A program made the position numbers and the translations under genes. Below are positions 26,450 to 36,152 of a stretch of 64,000 nucleotides of DNA, in pieces; the first letter of the stretch is position 1; every line of letters begins with the position of its first letter. The DNA comes from Sulfitobacter sp. HGT1 (GTDB lineage Bacteria > Pseudomonadota > Alphaproteobacteria > Rhodobacterales > Rhodobacteraceae): contig NZ_BLWI01000012.1 in assembly GCF_013282155.1 (NCBI RefSeq), positions 1 to 64,000 on the forward strand. Reading direction: 5' to 3'. The notes below the pieces were generated by a model. That model did not search any database and was not told the origin of the DNA. It was given only the letters and a program-made list of their open reading frames with translations.

Positions 26450-27753
26450 CAGCCCACCCGCTCCAGAATAAGGTCCGGTACTTTTGCGGGTTTCGGCGAA
26501 ATCGTGATCGCAGCACGCACCGCCTGCGCCGCCTTTTCCGCGTCCCCCGTGCGCACCGCATGAATAACCGCCAAGGGACCGCCCTTTGAGACCTTGGCCC
26601 CCAGCCGCACAACATCCGACAACCCCACCGAGGTGTTGATCCCGTCCGTCTCCAGCACACGCCCGCCGCCAAGGGCGACAACCGCCATGCCCAAAGCCTC
26701 GCCATCAATGGCCGTGATATATCCGGTCTCGGCTGCGGGCACTTCGCCAATAATTGTCGCTTCCGGCAAAAACCGGTTCCAGTTCTCAATGAATCCTACT
26801 GGCCCACCCATCGCAGCAATCATCATCCCAAACCGCTCTGCCGCGCGTCCGCTGCGGATGGCTTTGACAATGGCATCGGCCCCTGTCTGCACATCACCGG
26901 CCAACCCCGCATTGGCCAGCAACACCCCGCCCAAAGCGGCGCAAACCGAAACAACCGGCCCCTTTGTCTGCCCCGTCAGCACCCGCATGACCTCGGCCAC
27001 CTCCAAGGCATTGCCAAGGCTGGGCACCAAAGGCTGGCTCATGTCGCTGATGATCGCCGTCGTCCGGCAGCCGCTGGCATTGGCCGTCTTGGTCAAGGCC
27101 GTGGCCAATGCCTGCGCCTGCTCAAGGTCCTTCATAAAGGCACCACTGCCGACCTTGACGTCCAGCACCAGCCCTTGCAGCCCAGCAGCCAGCTTTTTCG
27201 ACAGGATCGAGGCGGTGATCAAATCCATGCTATCCACGGTCGATGAAACGTCACGCACCGCATAAAGCCGCTTGTCCGCGGGCGCGATGTCCCCCGTGGC
27301 CCCAACAATGGCACATCCGACCTTGCCGACAATACGCCGCAACTGCGCCTCGTCCATTTGCGTTGATACGCCCGGGATCGCCTCCATCTTGTCCAAGGTG
27401 CCCCCCGTATGGCCCAGACCGCGCCCGGAAATCATCGGAACATAGGCCCCGCAGGCCGCCAAAGCAGGGGCAAGGATCAGGCTGACGCAATCGCCCACCC
27501 CGCCGGTGGAATGCTTGTCCAGAACCGGCCCGGGCAAATCCCATGACAAAACCTGACCGCTGTCGCGCATCGCAAGGGTCAGCGCCACCCGGCCCACATC
27601 GCTCAGACCGACCAGACACACCCCCATGGCAAACGCACCGGCCTGCGCGTCGCTCACGCGCCCGTCGGCCAGCGCTTGCGCAAACCAGACCAGCTCGTCG
27701 CGGTTGGGCGACTGCCGGTGCCGTAGCTTGGCCAGAATGGTACGTGCGTTCAC
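26449..27753 (-). CDS. deoA: Thymidine phosphorylase
   Basis: DeoA phosphorolyses thymidine or deoxyuridine to base plus deoxyribose-1-phosphate. The 434 residues have an N-terminal helical domain (ILAKLRHRQSPNRDELVWF), the phosphate loop VLDKHSTGGVGDCVSLILAPALAACGAYVPMISGRGLGHTGGTLDK, LKSGSGAFMK-like DVKVGSGAFMKDLEQA and MSQPLVPSLGNALEV. The C-terminal alpha/beta domain ends with the family-typical GDAEKAAQAVRAAITISPKPA. The start is GTG at 27753, a few bases past the cdd stop. It feeds deoB with deoxyribose-1-phosphate. Confidence 0.95.
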   Translation of the reverse strand: MNARTILAKLRHRQSPNRDELVWFAQALADGRVSDAQAGAFAMGVCLVGLSDVGRVALTLAMRDSGQVLSWDLPGPVLDKHSTGGVGDCVSLILAPALAACGAYVPMISGRGLGHTGGTLDKMEAIPGVSTQMDEAQLRRIVGKVGCAIVGATGDIAPADKRLYAVRDVSSTVDSMDLITASILSKKLAAGLQGLVLDVKVGSGAFMKDLEQAQALATALTKTANASGCRTTAIISDMSQPLVPSLGNALEVAEVMRVLTGQTKGPVVSVCAALGGVLLANAGLAGDVQTGADAIVKAIRSGRAAERFGMMIAAMGGPVGFIENWNRFLPEATIIGEVPAAETGYITAIDGEALGMAVVALGGGRVLETDGINTSVGLSDVVRLGAKVSKGGPLAVIHAVRTGDAEKAAQAVRAAITISPKPAKVPDLILERVG

Positions 27754-27756
27754 AGG

Positions 27757-28152
27757 TCAGGTTTCCATATGGGCACGGTCAAACGCCCCCGGCAAAAGCT
27801 CGGTCAAAGTCATGGCGTCTTCCACACCTGAAAGGGTCCCCATGGTGACGCGCACATCCCCCTTGCCGAATTCCGCAAGCTTCTGCCGACACCCCCCACA
27901 AGGGCTGACCGGTATCGGACTTCCTGCAATCACATAGGCTTCGGTAAATTCCGTCTCGCCCGCGGCAACCATAGCGGCAATGGCACCGGCCTCGGCACAG
28001 GTCCCTTCGGGATAGGCAACGTTTTCGACATTGCAGCCGACATAAATCGCGCCCGACACCCCGCGCAGCGCCGCACCGACCTGAAAATTCGAATAGGGTG
28101 CATAGGCATTGGCCTGAACTGCACTGGCTTTTTCTCGTAAATCTTGTGTCAT
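27757..28152 (-). CDS. cdd: Cytidine deaminase
   Basis: Cdd deaminates cytidine and deoxycytidine. The 131-residue homotetrameric type has the substrate loop PYSNFQVGAALRG, the zinc site CAEAGAIAAM with the catalytic Glu, and PCGGCRQKLAEF with the two zinc Cys. Start is at 28152 with the Met of MTQDLREKASAVQ; the longer frame extends into unlikely sequence. The first gene of the cdd-deoA-deoB salvage operon, 3 bases before deoA. The product uridine or deoxyuridine is the substrate of deoA and then upp, so all four steps of pyrimidine nucleoside salvage sit together. Confidence 0.95.
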   Translation of the reverse strand: MTQDLREKASAVQANAYAPYSNFQVGAALRGVSGAIYVGCNVENVAYPEGTCAEAGAIAAMVAAGETEFTEAYVIAGSPIPVSPCGGCRQKLAEFGKGDVRVTMGTLSGVEDAMTLTELLPGAFDRAHMET

Positions 28153-28225
28153 GGGGCCTCCGTTCACGAAACTATAAAAAGCTTTACTCAAAGTTGCGAT
28201 GGCAAAAGAATAAAAAACCTTTGCC

Positions 28226-28284
28226 TTCATTTTGCCAGAAAACTCCGGGGGATGTGCGGCTTGCCGCGCAGGGGGCTGGCCCCC
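28226..28284 (+). repeat. Intergenic repeat, copy R4, with two hairpins
   Basis: The core TTCATTTTGCCAGAAAAC and TCCGGGGG is followed by GCGGC / GCCGC (28256-28267) and GGGGGCTGGCCCCC (28271-28284). It is in the 228-base gap between divergent cdd and maeB, so it lies between start sites and not after a stop. Confidence 0.75.
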
Positions 28285-28380
28285 AACCCGGCTGGCCTTT
28301 CGACGCTACGTCAAATGTGATGTTGGCGCGGCTGGAAATTTAGTTTAACGCTAAACCATTCGCCAAAAGGACACCAAATT

Positions 28381-30654
28381 ATGACCGATGCGCCCAACCT
28401 GCGCCAAGCCGCGCTTGATTATCATGCCTTTCCGAAACCCGGAAAGCTGGAAATTCGTGCGACAAAACCTTTGGCCAACGGTCGCGATCTGGCCCGCGCC
28501 TACTCCCCCGGCGTCGCCGAAGCCTGCCTCGAGATCAAATCCGATCCCTCCACGGCAGCGCTCTACACCACCCGCGCCAATCTGGTGGGCGTGGTCACCA
28601 ATGGCACGGCCGTTTTGGGGCTGGGCAATATCGGTGCGCTGGCCTCCAAACCGGTGATGGAGGGCAAGGCCGTCCTGTTCAAGAAATTCGCCAATATCGA
28701 CTGCTTTGATATCGAATTGAACGAAAACGATCCTGAAAAGCTGGCTGATCTCGTCTGCGCAATGGAACCGACCTTTGGCGCGATCAACCTTGAGGACATC
28801 AAGGCCCCCGACTGTTTTACTGTCGAAAGAATTTGCCGCGAGCGGATGAACATCCCCGTCTTCCATGACGACCAGCACGGCACCGCCATTGTTGTGGGTG
28901 CCGCCGTCAAGAACGCGCTTTTCGTGGCGAAAAAGAACTTCGAAGACATCAAGATCGTCTCGACCGGTGGCGGGGCGGCGGGCATTGCCTGTCTGAACAT
29001 GCTGCTGAAACTGGGCGTCAAACGCGAAAACGTCTGGCTGTGCGATATTCACGGTCTGGTTTACGAAGGCCGCGAGGTCGACATGAACCCGATCAAGACC
29101 GAATATGCGCAAAAATCCGATCTGCGTAATCTCGAAGATGTGATTGACGGTGCCGATCTGTTCCTAGGTCTGTCCGGCCCCGGTGTCCTGACCCCTGAAA
29201 TGGTTCAGAAAATGACCCCCCGACCGATTGTTTTTGCCCTCGCGAACCCGACGCCTGAAATCATGCCCGACCTTGTGCGTTCCGTGGCACCCGATGCGAT
29301 CATTGCAACGGGCCGGTCGGATTTCCCCAATCAGGTCAATAACGTGCTGTGCTTCCCCTTCATCTTTCGCGGGGCGTTGGATGTCGGTGCGACCACCATC
29401 AACGACGAGATGAAGATCGCCTGTATCGACGGTATCGCGGCCCTGGCCCGCGCCACCACATCCGCCGAAGCCGCCGCCGCCTATCAGGGCGAACAGCTGA
29501 CATTCGGCGCGGATTACCTGATCCCGAAACCGTTCGACCCGCGCCTGATCGGTGTCGTGTCTTCGGCTGTGGCCAAGGCCGCGATGGAAACCGGCGTGGC
29601 GACGCGCCCGATCGAGGATATGGACGCTTATCGTCGCAAGCTGGACAGTTCGGTGTTCAAATCCGCCCTGCTGATGCGCCCCGTGTTCGAGGCCGCCCGC
29701 GCCGCCCCGCGCCGTATTGTCTTTGCCGAAGGCGAGGACGAGCGCGTGTTGCGTGCCGCCCAGGCCATGGTCGAGGAAACCAGCGAACGCCCGATCCTGA
29801 TCGGCCGTCCCGAGGTGATCGAGCGGCGCATTGAAAAGGCCGGTCTGACCATCAAGCTTGGCGAAACCGTTGATCTGGTGAACCCCGAAAACGACCCCCG
29901 CTACCGCGATTACTGGGAAACCTATCACAACCTGATGGCCCGTCGTGGCGTGTCGCCGGACATCGCCCGCGCGATCATGCGCACCAACACCACCGCAATC
30001 GGTGCCGTGATGGTCTACCGCGAGGAAGCGGACAGTCTGATCTGTGGTACCTTCGGCGAATTCCGCTGGCACCTGAACTATATCGATCAGGTGTTGGGCC
30101 GCGATGGCAGACGCCCGCATGGTGCTTTGTCCTTGATGATCCTCGAAGACGGGCCATTGTTTATCGCCGACACGCAGGTGCATCTGCATCCGACCCCCGA
30201 ACAAATCGCCGAAATCGCCATTGGTGCGGCCCGTCACGTCCGCCGTTTCGGGATCGAGCCGAAAATCGCCTTCTGTTCCCAAAGCCAGTTCGGCAACCAG
30301 GGCGAAGGCAGCGGCAAACGTCTGCGCGCCGCGATCCGCATGCTGGACGAGGGCAACCATGATTTCTGCTATGAGGGCGAGATGAACATCGACACCGCGC
30401 TTGATGCAGAACTGCGCAATCGCTTGCTGCCCTCCAACCGGATGGAAGGTGCCGCCAACGTGCTGGTCTTTGCCCATGCCGATGCAGCGTCCGGCGTGCG
30501 TAACATTCTGAAAATAAAGGGCGGCGGTCTTGAAGTCGGACCGATCCTGATGGGGATGGGCAACCGCGCCCATATCGTATCGTCGTCGATCACCGCACGC
30601 GGCTTGCTGAACGTGGGCGCGATTGCCGGCACCCCGGTCACCACATACGGCTAA
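28381..30654 (+). CDS. maeB: NADP-dependent malic enzyme with C-terminal phosphotransacetylase-like domain
   Basis: MaeB decarboxylates malate to pyruvate and makes NADPH. The 757 residues have an N-terminal malic domain (ANGRDLARAYSPGVAEACLEI, TNGTAVLGLGNIGALASKPVMEGKAVLFKKFA, FHDDQHGTAIV) with catalytic Tyr and Lys, a Rossmann domain (STGGGAAGIACLNMLL) and from about 430 a phosphate acetyltransferase-like domain (FAEGEDERVLRAAQAMVEE). The last domain is regulatory in known homologues. In roseobacters it serves pyruvate and NADPH supply when C4 acids are used. The gene is single, with a strong terminator. Confidence 0.94.
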   Translation: MTDAPNLRQAALDYHAFPKPGKLEIRATKPLANGRDLARAYSPGVAEACLEIKSDPSTAALYTTRANLVGVVTNGTAVLGLGNIGALASKPVMEGKAVLFKKFANIDCFDIELNENDPEKLADLVCAMEPTFGAINLEDIKAPDCFTVERICRERMNIPVFHDDQHGTAIVVGAAVKNALFVAKKNFEDIKIVSTGGGAAGIACLNMLLKLGVKRENVWLCDIHGLVYEGREVDMNPIKTEYAQKSDLRNLEDVIDGADLFLGLSGPGVLTPEMVQKMTPRPIVFALANPTPEIMPDLVRSVAPDAIIATGRSDFPNQVNNVLCFPFIFRGALDVGATTINDEMKIACIDGIAALARATTSAEAAAAYQGEQLTFGADYLIPKPFDPRLIGVVSSAVAKAAMETGVATRPIEDMDAYRRKLDSSVFKSALLMRPVFEAARAAPRRIVFAEGEDERVLRAAQAMVEETSERPILIGRPEVIERRIEKAGLTIKLGETVDLVNPENDPRYRDYWETYHNLMARRGVSPDIARAIMRTNTTAIGAVMVYREEADSLICGTFGEFRWHLNYIDQVLGRDGRRPHGALSLMILEDGPLFIADTQVHLHPTPEQIAEIAIGAARHVRRFGIEPKIAFCSQSQFGNQGEGSGKRLRAAIRMLDEGNHDFCYEGEMNIDTALDAELRNRLLPSNRMEGAANVLVFAHADAASGVRNILKIKGGGLEVGPILMGMGNRAHIVSSSITARGLLNVGAIAGTPVTTYG

Positions 30655-30669
30655 GCCTGAAACAACAAA

Positions 30670-30692
30670 CGCCGCCCTTTTTCGGGGCGGCG
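30670..30692 (+). terminator. Intrinsic terminator of maeB
   Basis: The 8-bp stem CGCCGCCC pairs with GGGCGGCG around a T-rich loop, 15 bases after the maeB stop. The T-run after the stem is short. Confidence 0.65.
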
Positions 30693-30741
30693 TATCTATC
30701 ATCCCGTCCTCTGCACGGCGGTGCGGATTTGCAAAGCAGCA

Positions 30742-30870
30742 TTACCGCGCGGATTTACCGCCCTTGGCTGCGAAAACCGGCTTGATATCAGCCGTTGCAC
30801 TCATTGGCTGCTTTGCTGGCCGCGCGTCTGCTTTGGCCTTTTTCTTCTTGTTGGCGATCTTGTCACCCAT
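30742..30870 (-). CDS. Small basic protein (42 aa)
   Basis: This 42-residue frame begins MGDKIANKKKKAKADARPAK... and is Lys/Ala-rich (11 Lys/Arg in the first half). The N-terminal MGDKIANKKKK segment looks like a conserved short family in Rhodobacteraceae, although I cannot name it. It converges on the maeB terminator and is divergent from prpE (274-base gap, no obvious signal). Lys-rich composition suggests nucleic-acid binding. The frame is open further upstream, so the start is inferred from composition. Confidence 0.5.
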   Translation of the reverse strand: MGDKIANKKKKAKADARPAKQPMSATADIKPVFAAKGGKSAR

Positions 30871-31144
30871 TGTCCTAAACCTTTGATTAAAGACGAGAGG
30901 CCAGTGGAATACGGCCCCTGTTTCCAACTCTAGCCAAACGCTGGAACGGTGCTGGCAGATATTCGACAAAGACGTCCATTTTCGACATCACCGCCCGAAG
31001 AATTTTGTAAATACATTCAACCCCGCCCTGTCAAAACCTGTAAACTTTCTTTCAGAATGGCAGCCTAGCCCCCGCAAGAACCTTGCTCTGCCCCGCGTCT
31101 GTGCCCTAACACTTCAGCCAAGCGATCACGGGAGGGAGCCGCAC

Positions 31145-33040
31145 ATGGGTTATCACGACACGTATAAAAACTGGCAGGACAATCCGGAAGCCTATTGGCT
31201 GGAACAGTCAAAGGCGATTGACTGGGTTCAGGCACCGACCCAAGCGATGTTCGACAAAGGCAATGACCTGTATGAATGGTTTGCCGATGCCAAGGTAAAC
31301 GGCTGCTATAACGCGGTGGACCGCCATGTGAAAAACGGCCGCGCCGATCAGGTGGCGATCATCCACGACAGCCCGATCACCGGCACCCAGACCAAGATCA
31401 CATTCGCCGAATTGCAGACCCGTGTGGCCTCTGTTGCCGGGGCGCTGAAAGCCAATGGCGTGACCAAAGGCGACCGCGTCATCATCTATATGCCCATGGT
31501 CCCCGAGGCGCTTGAGGCGATGCTGGCCTGTGCCCGCATCGGTGCCGTGCATTCCGTGGTGTTTGGTGGCTTTGCCGCGAACGAACTGGCCGTGCGGATC
31601 AATGACTGCACCCCCAAGGCGATCCTCGCTGCCTCTTGCGGGTTGGAACCCAACCGCATCGTCAAATACAAACCCCTGCTGGACAGCGCCATCGAACTGG
31701 CCGAACACAAGCCCGATTTCTGCATGATCCTGCAACGCGACCAGTCCCCCTGCGATCTGATCCAAGGGCGCGATCTGGACTGGAACGCCGCCCAACAAGG
31801 CGTCACACCTGCCGAATGCGTTCCCGTCGACGGCAACCACCCTGCGTATATCCTCTACACCTCGGGCACCACCGGCGCGCCCAAGGGCGTGGTCCGGCAC
31901 ACGGCCGGCCATTTGGTCGCCCTGAACTGGACAATGAAAAACATCTATGACGTCGATCCGGGCGATGTGTTCTGGGCCGCGTCCGATGTGGGCTGGGTCG
32001 TGGGCCACAGCTATATCTGTTACGGTCCGTTGATCCACGGCAACACGACGATCGTGTTTGAGGGCAAGCCTGTCGGCACCCCAGATGCGGGCACGTTCTG
32101 GCGCGTGATCCAAGAACATAACGTGCGCAGTTTCTTTACCGCCCCCACCGCCATCCGCGCCGTCAAACGCGAAGACCCCAAGGGCGAGGAAATCGGCAAA
32201 TACGACATCTCGTGCTTGCGGGCACTCTATCTGGCCGGTGAACGCGCCGACCCGGACACGGTCGTCTGGGCGCAGGAAAAGCTGGGCGTGCCGGTCTATG
32301 ACCACTGGTGGCAAACCGAAACCGGTTTCACCATCGCGGGCAACCCCGCGGGGCTTGAGGCATTGCCGGTCAAGGTCGGGTCACCCACCGTGCCGATGCC
32401 GGGCTATGACGTACAAATTCTGGACGAAGCAGGCCATGCGCAACCCGCAGGCACGCTCGGGTCCATCGCGATCAAGCTGCCCCTGCCTCCCGGCACCCTG
32501 CCCACCCTGTGGAATGCCGAAGACCGTTTCCGCAAAAGCTATCTGACCACCTATCCCGGTTTTTACGAGACCGGCGATGCGGGCATGATCGACGAAGACG
32601 GCTATCTATACATCATGGCGCGCACCGATGACGTGATCAACGTCGCCGGTCACCGCCTGTCCACCGGCGCGATGGAGGAAGTCCTTGCCGCCCACCCCGA
32701 TGTCGCCGAATGCGCCGTGATCGGGGTCAGCGACGCGCTGAAGGGTCAGGCACCGATGGGTTTCGTCTGTCTGTCCAAGGGCGTGAACCGCCCCCATGCG
32801 GAAATCACCGCCGAATGCGTTCAGATGGTGCGTGACCAGATCGGCCCCGTGGCCGCCTATAAACTGACGTTGGTGGTCGACCGCCTGCCCAAAACGCGGT
32901 CAGGTAAAATCCTGCGTGCGACCATGGTCAAACTGGCGGATTCCGAGCCGTTCAAACTGCCCGCCACCATCGACGATCCCGCCATTCTGGACGAGATCAA
33001 AGTCGCACTGCAAACCATCGGATATGCGCAGGATAAATAA
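31145..33040 (+). CDS. prpE: Propionyl-CoA synthetase
   Basis: PrpE activates propionate (and less well acetate) with ATP and CoA. The 631-residue enzyme has the N-terminal AcsA/PrpE domain (YWLEQSKAIDW, WFADAKVNGCYNAVDRHV), the P-loop YTSGTTGAPKGVVRHTAGH, the VFWAASDVGWVVGHSYICYGPLIHG substrate region characteristic of PrpE, YDHWWQTETGF, GYLYIMARTDDVINVAGHRLSTG and the catalytic Lys in PKTRSGKILR near the end. PrpE rather than Acs is favoured by the WQTETGFTIAGN and SYICYGPL variants. The start follows GGGAGG. No prpBCD cluster is adjacent, so downstream use of propionyl-CoA must be elsewhere. Confidence 0.93.
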   Translation: MGYHDTYKNWQDNPEAYWLEQSKAIDWVQAPTQAMFDKGNDLYEWFADAKVNGCYNAVDRHVKNGRADQVAIIHDSPITGTQTKITFAELQTRVASVAGALKANGVTKGDRVIIYMPMVPEALEAMLACARIGAVHSVVFGGFAANELAVRINDCTPKAILAASCGLEPNRIVKYKPLLDSAIELAEHKPDFCMILQRDQSPCDLIQGRDLDWNAAQQGVTPAECVPVDGNHPAYILYTSGTTGAPKGVVRHTAGHLVALNWTMKNIYDVDPGDVFWAASDVGWVVGHSYICYGPLIHGNTTIVFEGKPVGTPDAGTFWRVIQEHNVRSFFTAPTAIRAVKREDPKGEEIGKYDISCLRALYLAGERADPDTVVWAQEKLGVPVYDHWWQTETGFTIAGNPAGLEALPVKVGSPTVPMPGYDVQILDEAGHAQPAGTLGSIAIKLPLPPGTLPTLWNAEDRFRKSYLTTYPGFYETGDAGMIDEDGYLYIMARTDDVINVAGHRLSTGAMEEVLAAHPDVAECAVIGVSDALKGQAPMGFVCLSKGVNRPHAEITAECVQMVRDQIGPVAAYKLTLVVDRLPKTRSGKILRATMVKLADSEPFKLPATIDDPAILDEIKVALQTIGYAQDK

Positions 33041-33060
33041 TCCGACCGCGAAGGAGCGAC

Positions 33061-33090
33061 AGGCCAGTCGCCCCCAGGCCAGTCGCCCCT
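33061..33090 (+). repeat. 15-bp tandem duplication after prpE
   Basis: Two adjacent 15-base copies of AGGCCAGTCGCCCC(C/T) occupy 33061-33075 and 33076-33090, shortly after the prpE stop. They differ only in the last base. Confidence 0.8.
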
Positions 33091-33212
33091 TCGCCGCCCA
33101 CCCCCGCTGCCTGCGCACCATAGAATTGTTGTGGGGTGCCATCTCTTGGGCTAGAGATTGAAAACCAGATCGCCGGGTCCACGGCGCTGGTTTCCAGAAA
33201 GCTTTTCTTCGA

Positions 33213-33458
33213 ATGATACTTTTACGGCTTGCAGCTTTTGAGCAGCAGTTGAAATGGACTGCTGTCGGTTTGGGTATTTCCAGCACAATCAGTCTGGTGC
33301 AGGGGTGGCAATTGGCGGCGATGATGCTGAGCCTGCCGTTTTGCCTGATATGGGTCTATTGCGCCTGGCTGCGCACAGAACCACAGCTGAAATACCTGAA
33401 CATCATGTTCTCTGCGCTGTATGTCTATGGGATTGCGCGGTATTTTCTTGTGCAATAG
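33213..33458 (+). CDS. DUF6552-like small membrane protein
   Basis: This 81-residue protein has two to three hydrophobic segments: about residues 18-30 (VGLGISSTISLVQGW), 33-53 (AAMMLSLPFCLIWVYCAWL) and 62-78 (YLNIMFSALYVYGIARYF). The RLAAFEQQLKWTAVGLGISSTISLVQ beginning resembles small Rhodobacteraceae membrane proteins annotated as DUF6552. The function is unknown. Pairing with a terminator shared with CsbD on the other strand suggests a complete short transcript. Confidence 0.7.
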   Translation: MILLRLAAFEQQLKWTAVGLGISSTISLVQGWQLAAMMLSLPFCLIWVYCAWLRTEPQLKYLNIMFSALYVYGIARYFLVQ

Positions 33459-33474
33459 GCGACGGTACAATAAA

Positions 33475-33505
33475 AAAGGGCGGCCCCTGATGGAGCCGCC
33501 CCTTT
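33475..33505. terminator. Bidirectional terminator between DUF6552-like and csbD genes
   Basis: GGGCGGC pairs with GCCGCCC, with A-run before and CCTTTC after, centred between the convergent stops at 33458 and 33523. It can serve both strands. Confidence 0.75.
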
Positions 33506-33522
33506 CGTTAGATCAAGTCAGA

Positions 33523-33723
33523 TCAGCTGTGCTTTGACACGAATTTGTCGACTTGCTTTTCCGCTTCTTCTTTGGCGATGCCATATTTGGCCTGAATCTT
33601 GCCAACCAGCTGATCGCGTTCGCCTGCGGCCTCGGTCAGATCATCATCCGTCAGATCGCCCCATTCTTCTTTGACCTTGCCGGTCATCTGTTTCCAGTTA
33701 CCTTTGATTGTATCCCAATTCAT
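33523..33723 (-). CDS. CsbD-family stress protein
   Basis: This 66-residue protein matches CsbD (UPF0337): MNWDTIKGNWKQMTGKVKEEWGDLTDDDL at the N-terminus, then GERDQLVGKIQAKYGIAKEEAEKQVDKF. CsbD-like proteins are highly charged, helical and induced under general stress in several bacteria, but their action is unknown. The start at 33723 follows an AGAAGGAG-like site (on the minus strand GAAGGAG). A single gene between two oppositely oriented neighbours. Confidence 0.92.
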   Translation of the reverse strand: MNWDTIKGNWKQMTGKVKEEWGDLTDDDLTEAAGERDQLVGKIQAKYGIAKEEAEKQVDKFVSKHS

Positions 33724-33827
33724 ATCGGTTCTCCTTCTTGTTTCACTGCGCGTCAAAGACCGTCTAGGTCTCTGTGCGTCTCGTTAAACAAACGTGGCAC
33801 CGCCGATTTGGTTCCGAAAAATTATCC

Positions 33828-34583
33828 TCAGGTGAATTGCTCGCTGATCAACCGCTCTTCCAGTCCGTGGCCCGGATCAAACAGGATACGATGCGATATG
33901 GTCGGGTCCGATGTGATCTCGACCGACACCACATGGCGGTGGGAAATGCCATCGGCATCGGCCATCACAGGCCGCTTTTCGGGCTCCAGCACATCAAAGC
34001 GAACGGTCGCCGTTTTCGGCAAAAGCGCCCCGCGCCAGCGTCTGGGCCTGAATGCAGCAACCGCCGTCAGCGCCAGCACATCCGCTCCGATCGGCAGGAT
34101 CGGCCCGTGCGCCGAATAATTATACGCGGTTGATCCCGCAGGCGTCGCCAAAAGCGCGCCGTCACACACCAGTTCTTCCATGCGCACCCGCCCGTCGACA
34201 CTGATCCGCAGCTTGGCGGCTTGCGGCCCCTCGCGCAGCAATGCCACCTCGTTCAGCGCCAGCCCCTTGGACGTGCTGCCATCCGCATGGGTCGCGACCA
34301 TGACCAAAGGGTTGATCACCGCCTCCTCCGCCGCATCCAGCCGCTCGGTCAGATCGTCCTCGGCGTATTCGTTCATCAAGAACCCGATGGTGCCCCGGTT
34401 CATCCCGTAAACCGGCACGTTCAACGCCTGCGTGTCATGCAGGGTTTGCAGCATGAAACCGTCGCCCCCCAGGGCCACAATCACCTGCGCCTCGGTGGCC
34501 GGCACATTGCCATACCGCTTGCTCAGCGCATCCAGGGCGGCCTGTGCGACATCGGCGCGACTGGCGGTAAAGGCGATCTTCAT
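33828..34583 (-). CDS. nadK: NAD kinase
   Basis: NadK phosphorylates NAD to NADP with ATP. The 251 residues have the GGDG motif at 39-42 ([13 protein letters not shown]), [14 protein letters not shown], the NEVALLREG segment, [15 protein letters not shown] [23 protein letters not shown] and a C-terminal beta-domain. Start 34583 gives the MKIAFTAS N-terminus typical of alphaproteobacterial NadK; the frame is open 18 codons further. It faces glyA divergently across 169 bases. NADPH production also involves maeB in this window, but there is no linkage. Confidence 0.93.
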   Translation of the reverse strand: MKIAFTASRADVAQAALDALSKRYGNVPATEAQVIVALGGDGFMLQTLHDTQALNVPVYGMNRGTIGFLMNEYAEDDLTERLDAAEEAVINPLVMVATHADGSTSKGLALNEVALLREGPQAAKLRISVDGRVRMEELVCDGALLATPAGSTAYNYSAHGPILPIGADVLALTAVAAFRPRRWRGALLPKTATVRFDVLEPEKRPVMADADGISHRHVVSVEITSDPTISHRILFDPGHGLEERLISEQFT

Positions 34584-34752
34584 GGGCACAAGTTTCCAAT
34601 CGGGAATATTCAGCTCTGAAAGAACCACATTATCCACCGCTCTACCAGCTTTGCCGTTTATGTTGCCTGCTGCGGCGGAATACGACCTTCACCCCGCGGA
34701 AGGTTTCCGCTAGATAGCCCGCAACTGATACCTCTGTTCAAAGGAACACCCT

Positions 34753-36030
34753 ATGTCCGGTTTCTTCACCAAATCCCTGTCACAAGCAGATCCTGCGATT
34801 TTCAAGTCCATCACAGACGAGCTGGGCCGCCAGCGCAACGAGATCGAATTGATCGCCTCCGAAAACATCGTTTCCGCCGCCGTGATGGAGGCGCAAGGCT
34901 CGGTGATGACCAATAAATACGCCGAAGGCTATCCGGGCCGGCGCTATTACGGTGGTTGCGAATTCGTTGATGTGGCGGAAAATCTGGCCATTGAACGCGC
35001 CTGCGAATTGTTCGGTTGCGGCTTTGCCAACGTCCAGCCGAACTCCGGCTCTCAGGCGAACCAGGGCGTGTTCACAGCCTTGCTGCAACCCGGCGACACG
35101 ATCCTTGGCATGTCGCTGGACGCAGGCGGCCACCTGACCCATGGCGCGAAACCGAACCAGTCGGGCAAATGGTTCAACGCCATCCAATACGGCGTGCGCA
35201 AGGAAGACAACCTGCTGGACTATGACCAGGTCGAAGCGCTCGCCAAAGAACACCAGCCCAAGATGATCATCGCCGGTGGCTCCGCCATTCCCCGCCAGAT
35301 CGACTTCAAGCGTATGCGCGAAATCGCCGACATGGTCGGTGCCTACCTGCATGTCGACATGGCCCACTTTGCGGGTCTGGTGGCGGCTGGCGAACACCCC
35401 TCGCCCTTCCCCCACGCGCATGTTGCGACCACAACAACCCATAAAACCCTGCGCGGCCCGCGCGGCGGCATGATCCTCACCAATGACGAGGCGCTGGCGA
35501 AAAAGTTCAACTCCGCCATCTTCCCCGGCATCCAGGGCGGCCCGCTGATGCATGTCATCGCAGCCAAAGCCGTCGCCTTTGGCGAAGCGCTCCAGCCTGA
35601 ATTCAAAACCTACATCAAACAGGTCGTCAAAAACGCCCAGGCCCTCAGCGACCAGCTGATCAAAGGCGGGCTCGACACCGTGACCCACGGCACCGACACA
35701 CATCTGCTGCTGGTCGACCTGCGCCCCAAAGGGGTCAAAGGCAACGATACCGAAAAAGCACTGGGCCGCGCCCATATCACCTGCAACAAAAACGGCGTGC
35801 CGTTCGACCCAGAAAAACCGACCGTGACCTCCGGCATCCGCCTGGGCTCCCCCGCTGCCACAACCCGCGGCTTTGGCGAGGCCGAGTTCCGCCAGATCGC
35901 AGACTGGATCATCGAAGTCGTCGACGGCCTTGCCGCAAATGGTGCCGATGGCAACTCTGCCGTCGAAACCAAGGTAAAAGCCGAAGTCGAAGCGCTCTGC
36001 GCCCGCTTCCCGATCTACCCGAACCTGTAA
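34753..36030 (+). CDS. glyA: Serine hydroxymethyltransferase
   Basis: GlyA interconverts serine and glycine with tetrahydrofolate, supplying one-carbon units. The 425-residue PLP enzyme has [19 protein letters not shown] at the N-terminus, [58 protein letters not shown] with the PLP Lys at 231, and [15 protein letters not shown] near the end, all complete. The start follows AAAGGAA. A terminator lies past repeat R5 (36121-36152). It is a single gene here; Roseobacters often carry more than one GlyA. Confidence 0.96.
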   Translation: MSGFFTKSLSQADPAIFKSITDELGRQRNEIELIASENIVSAAVMEAQGSVMTNKYAEGYPGRRYYGGCEFVDVAENLAIERACELFGCGFANVQPNSGSQANQGVFTALLQPGDTILGMSLDAGGHLTHGAKPNQSGKWFNAIQYGVRKEDNLLDYDQVEALAKEHQPKMIIAGGSAIPRQIDFKRMREIADMVGAYLHVDMAHFAGLVAAGEHPSPFPHAHVATTTTHKTLRGPRGGMILTNDEALAKKFNSAIFPGIQGGPLMHVIAAKAVAFGEALQPEFKTYIKQVVKNAQALSDQLIKGGLDTVTHGTDTHLLLVDLRPKGVKGNDTEKALGRAHITCNKNGVPFDPEKPTVTSGIRLGSPAATTRGFGEAEFRQIADWIIEVVDGLAANGADGNSAVETKVKAEVEALCARFPIYPNL

Positions 36031-36050
36031 TCCCTGACCTGCCCCCCGCT

Positions 36051-36103
36051 TCCAAATGGAAATAAATCCCGGGGGGGCCCGCAGGGCGGGGGCAGCGCCC
36101 CCT
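36051..36103 (+). repeat. Intergenic repeat, copy R5 (diverged)
   Basis: TCCAAATGGAAATAAATCCC and a G-run are followed by the GGGGG / CCCCC hairpin (36088-36102). The same layout as R2-R4 but with a changed core. It lies between the glyA stop and its terminator. Confidence 0.6.
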
Positions 36104-36120
36104 CCACCACCAAAAAACAA

Positions 36121-36152
36121 AAGGCCCCGCCAGCATCCGCTGCGGGGCCTTT
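36121..36152 (+). terminator. Intrinsic terminator of glyA
   Basis: A 10-bp stem AAGGCCCCGC pairs with GCGGGGCCTT, followed by five T. It is the strongest terminator in this region. Confidence 0.85.

Noticed and set aside
29164..30702. 512-residue minus-strand frame opposite maeB
   Set aside because: Antisense shadow of the malic enzyme gene; no ribosome site and no recognisable motif.
34584..34752. Riboswitch before glyA
   Set aside because: The 169-base gap has GC hairpins, but no pattern I can match to glycine, SAM or THF riboswitches.
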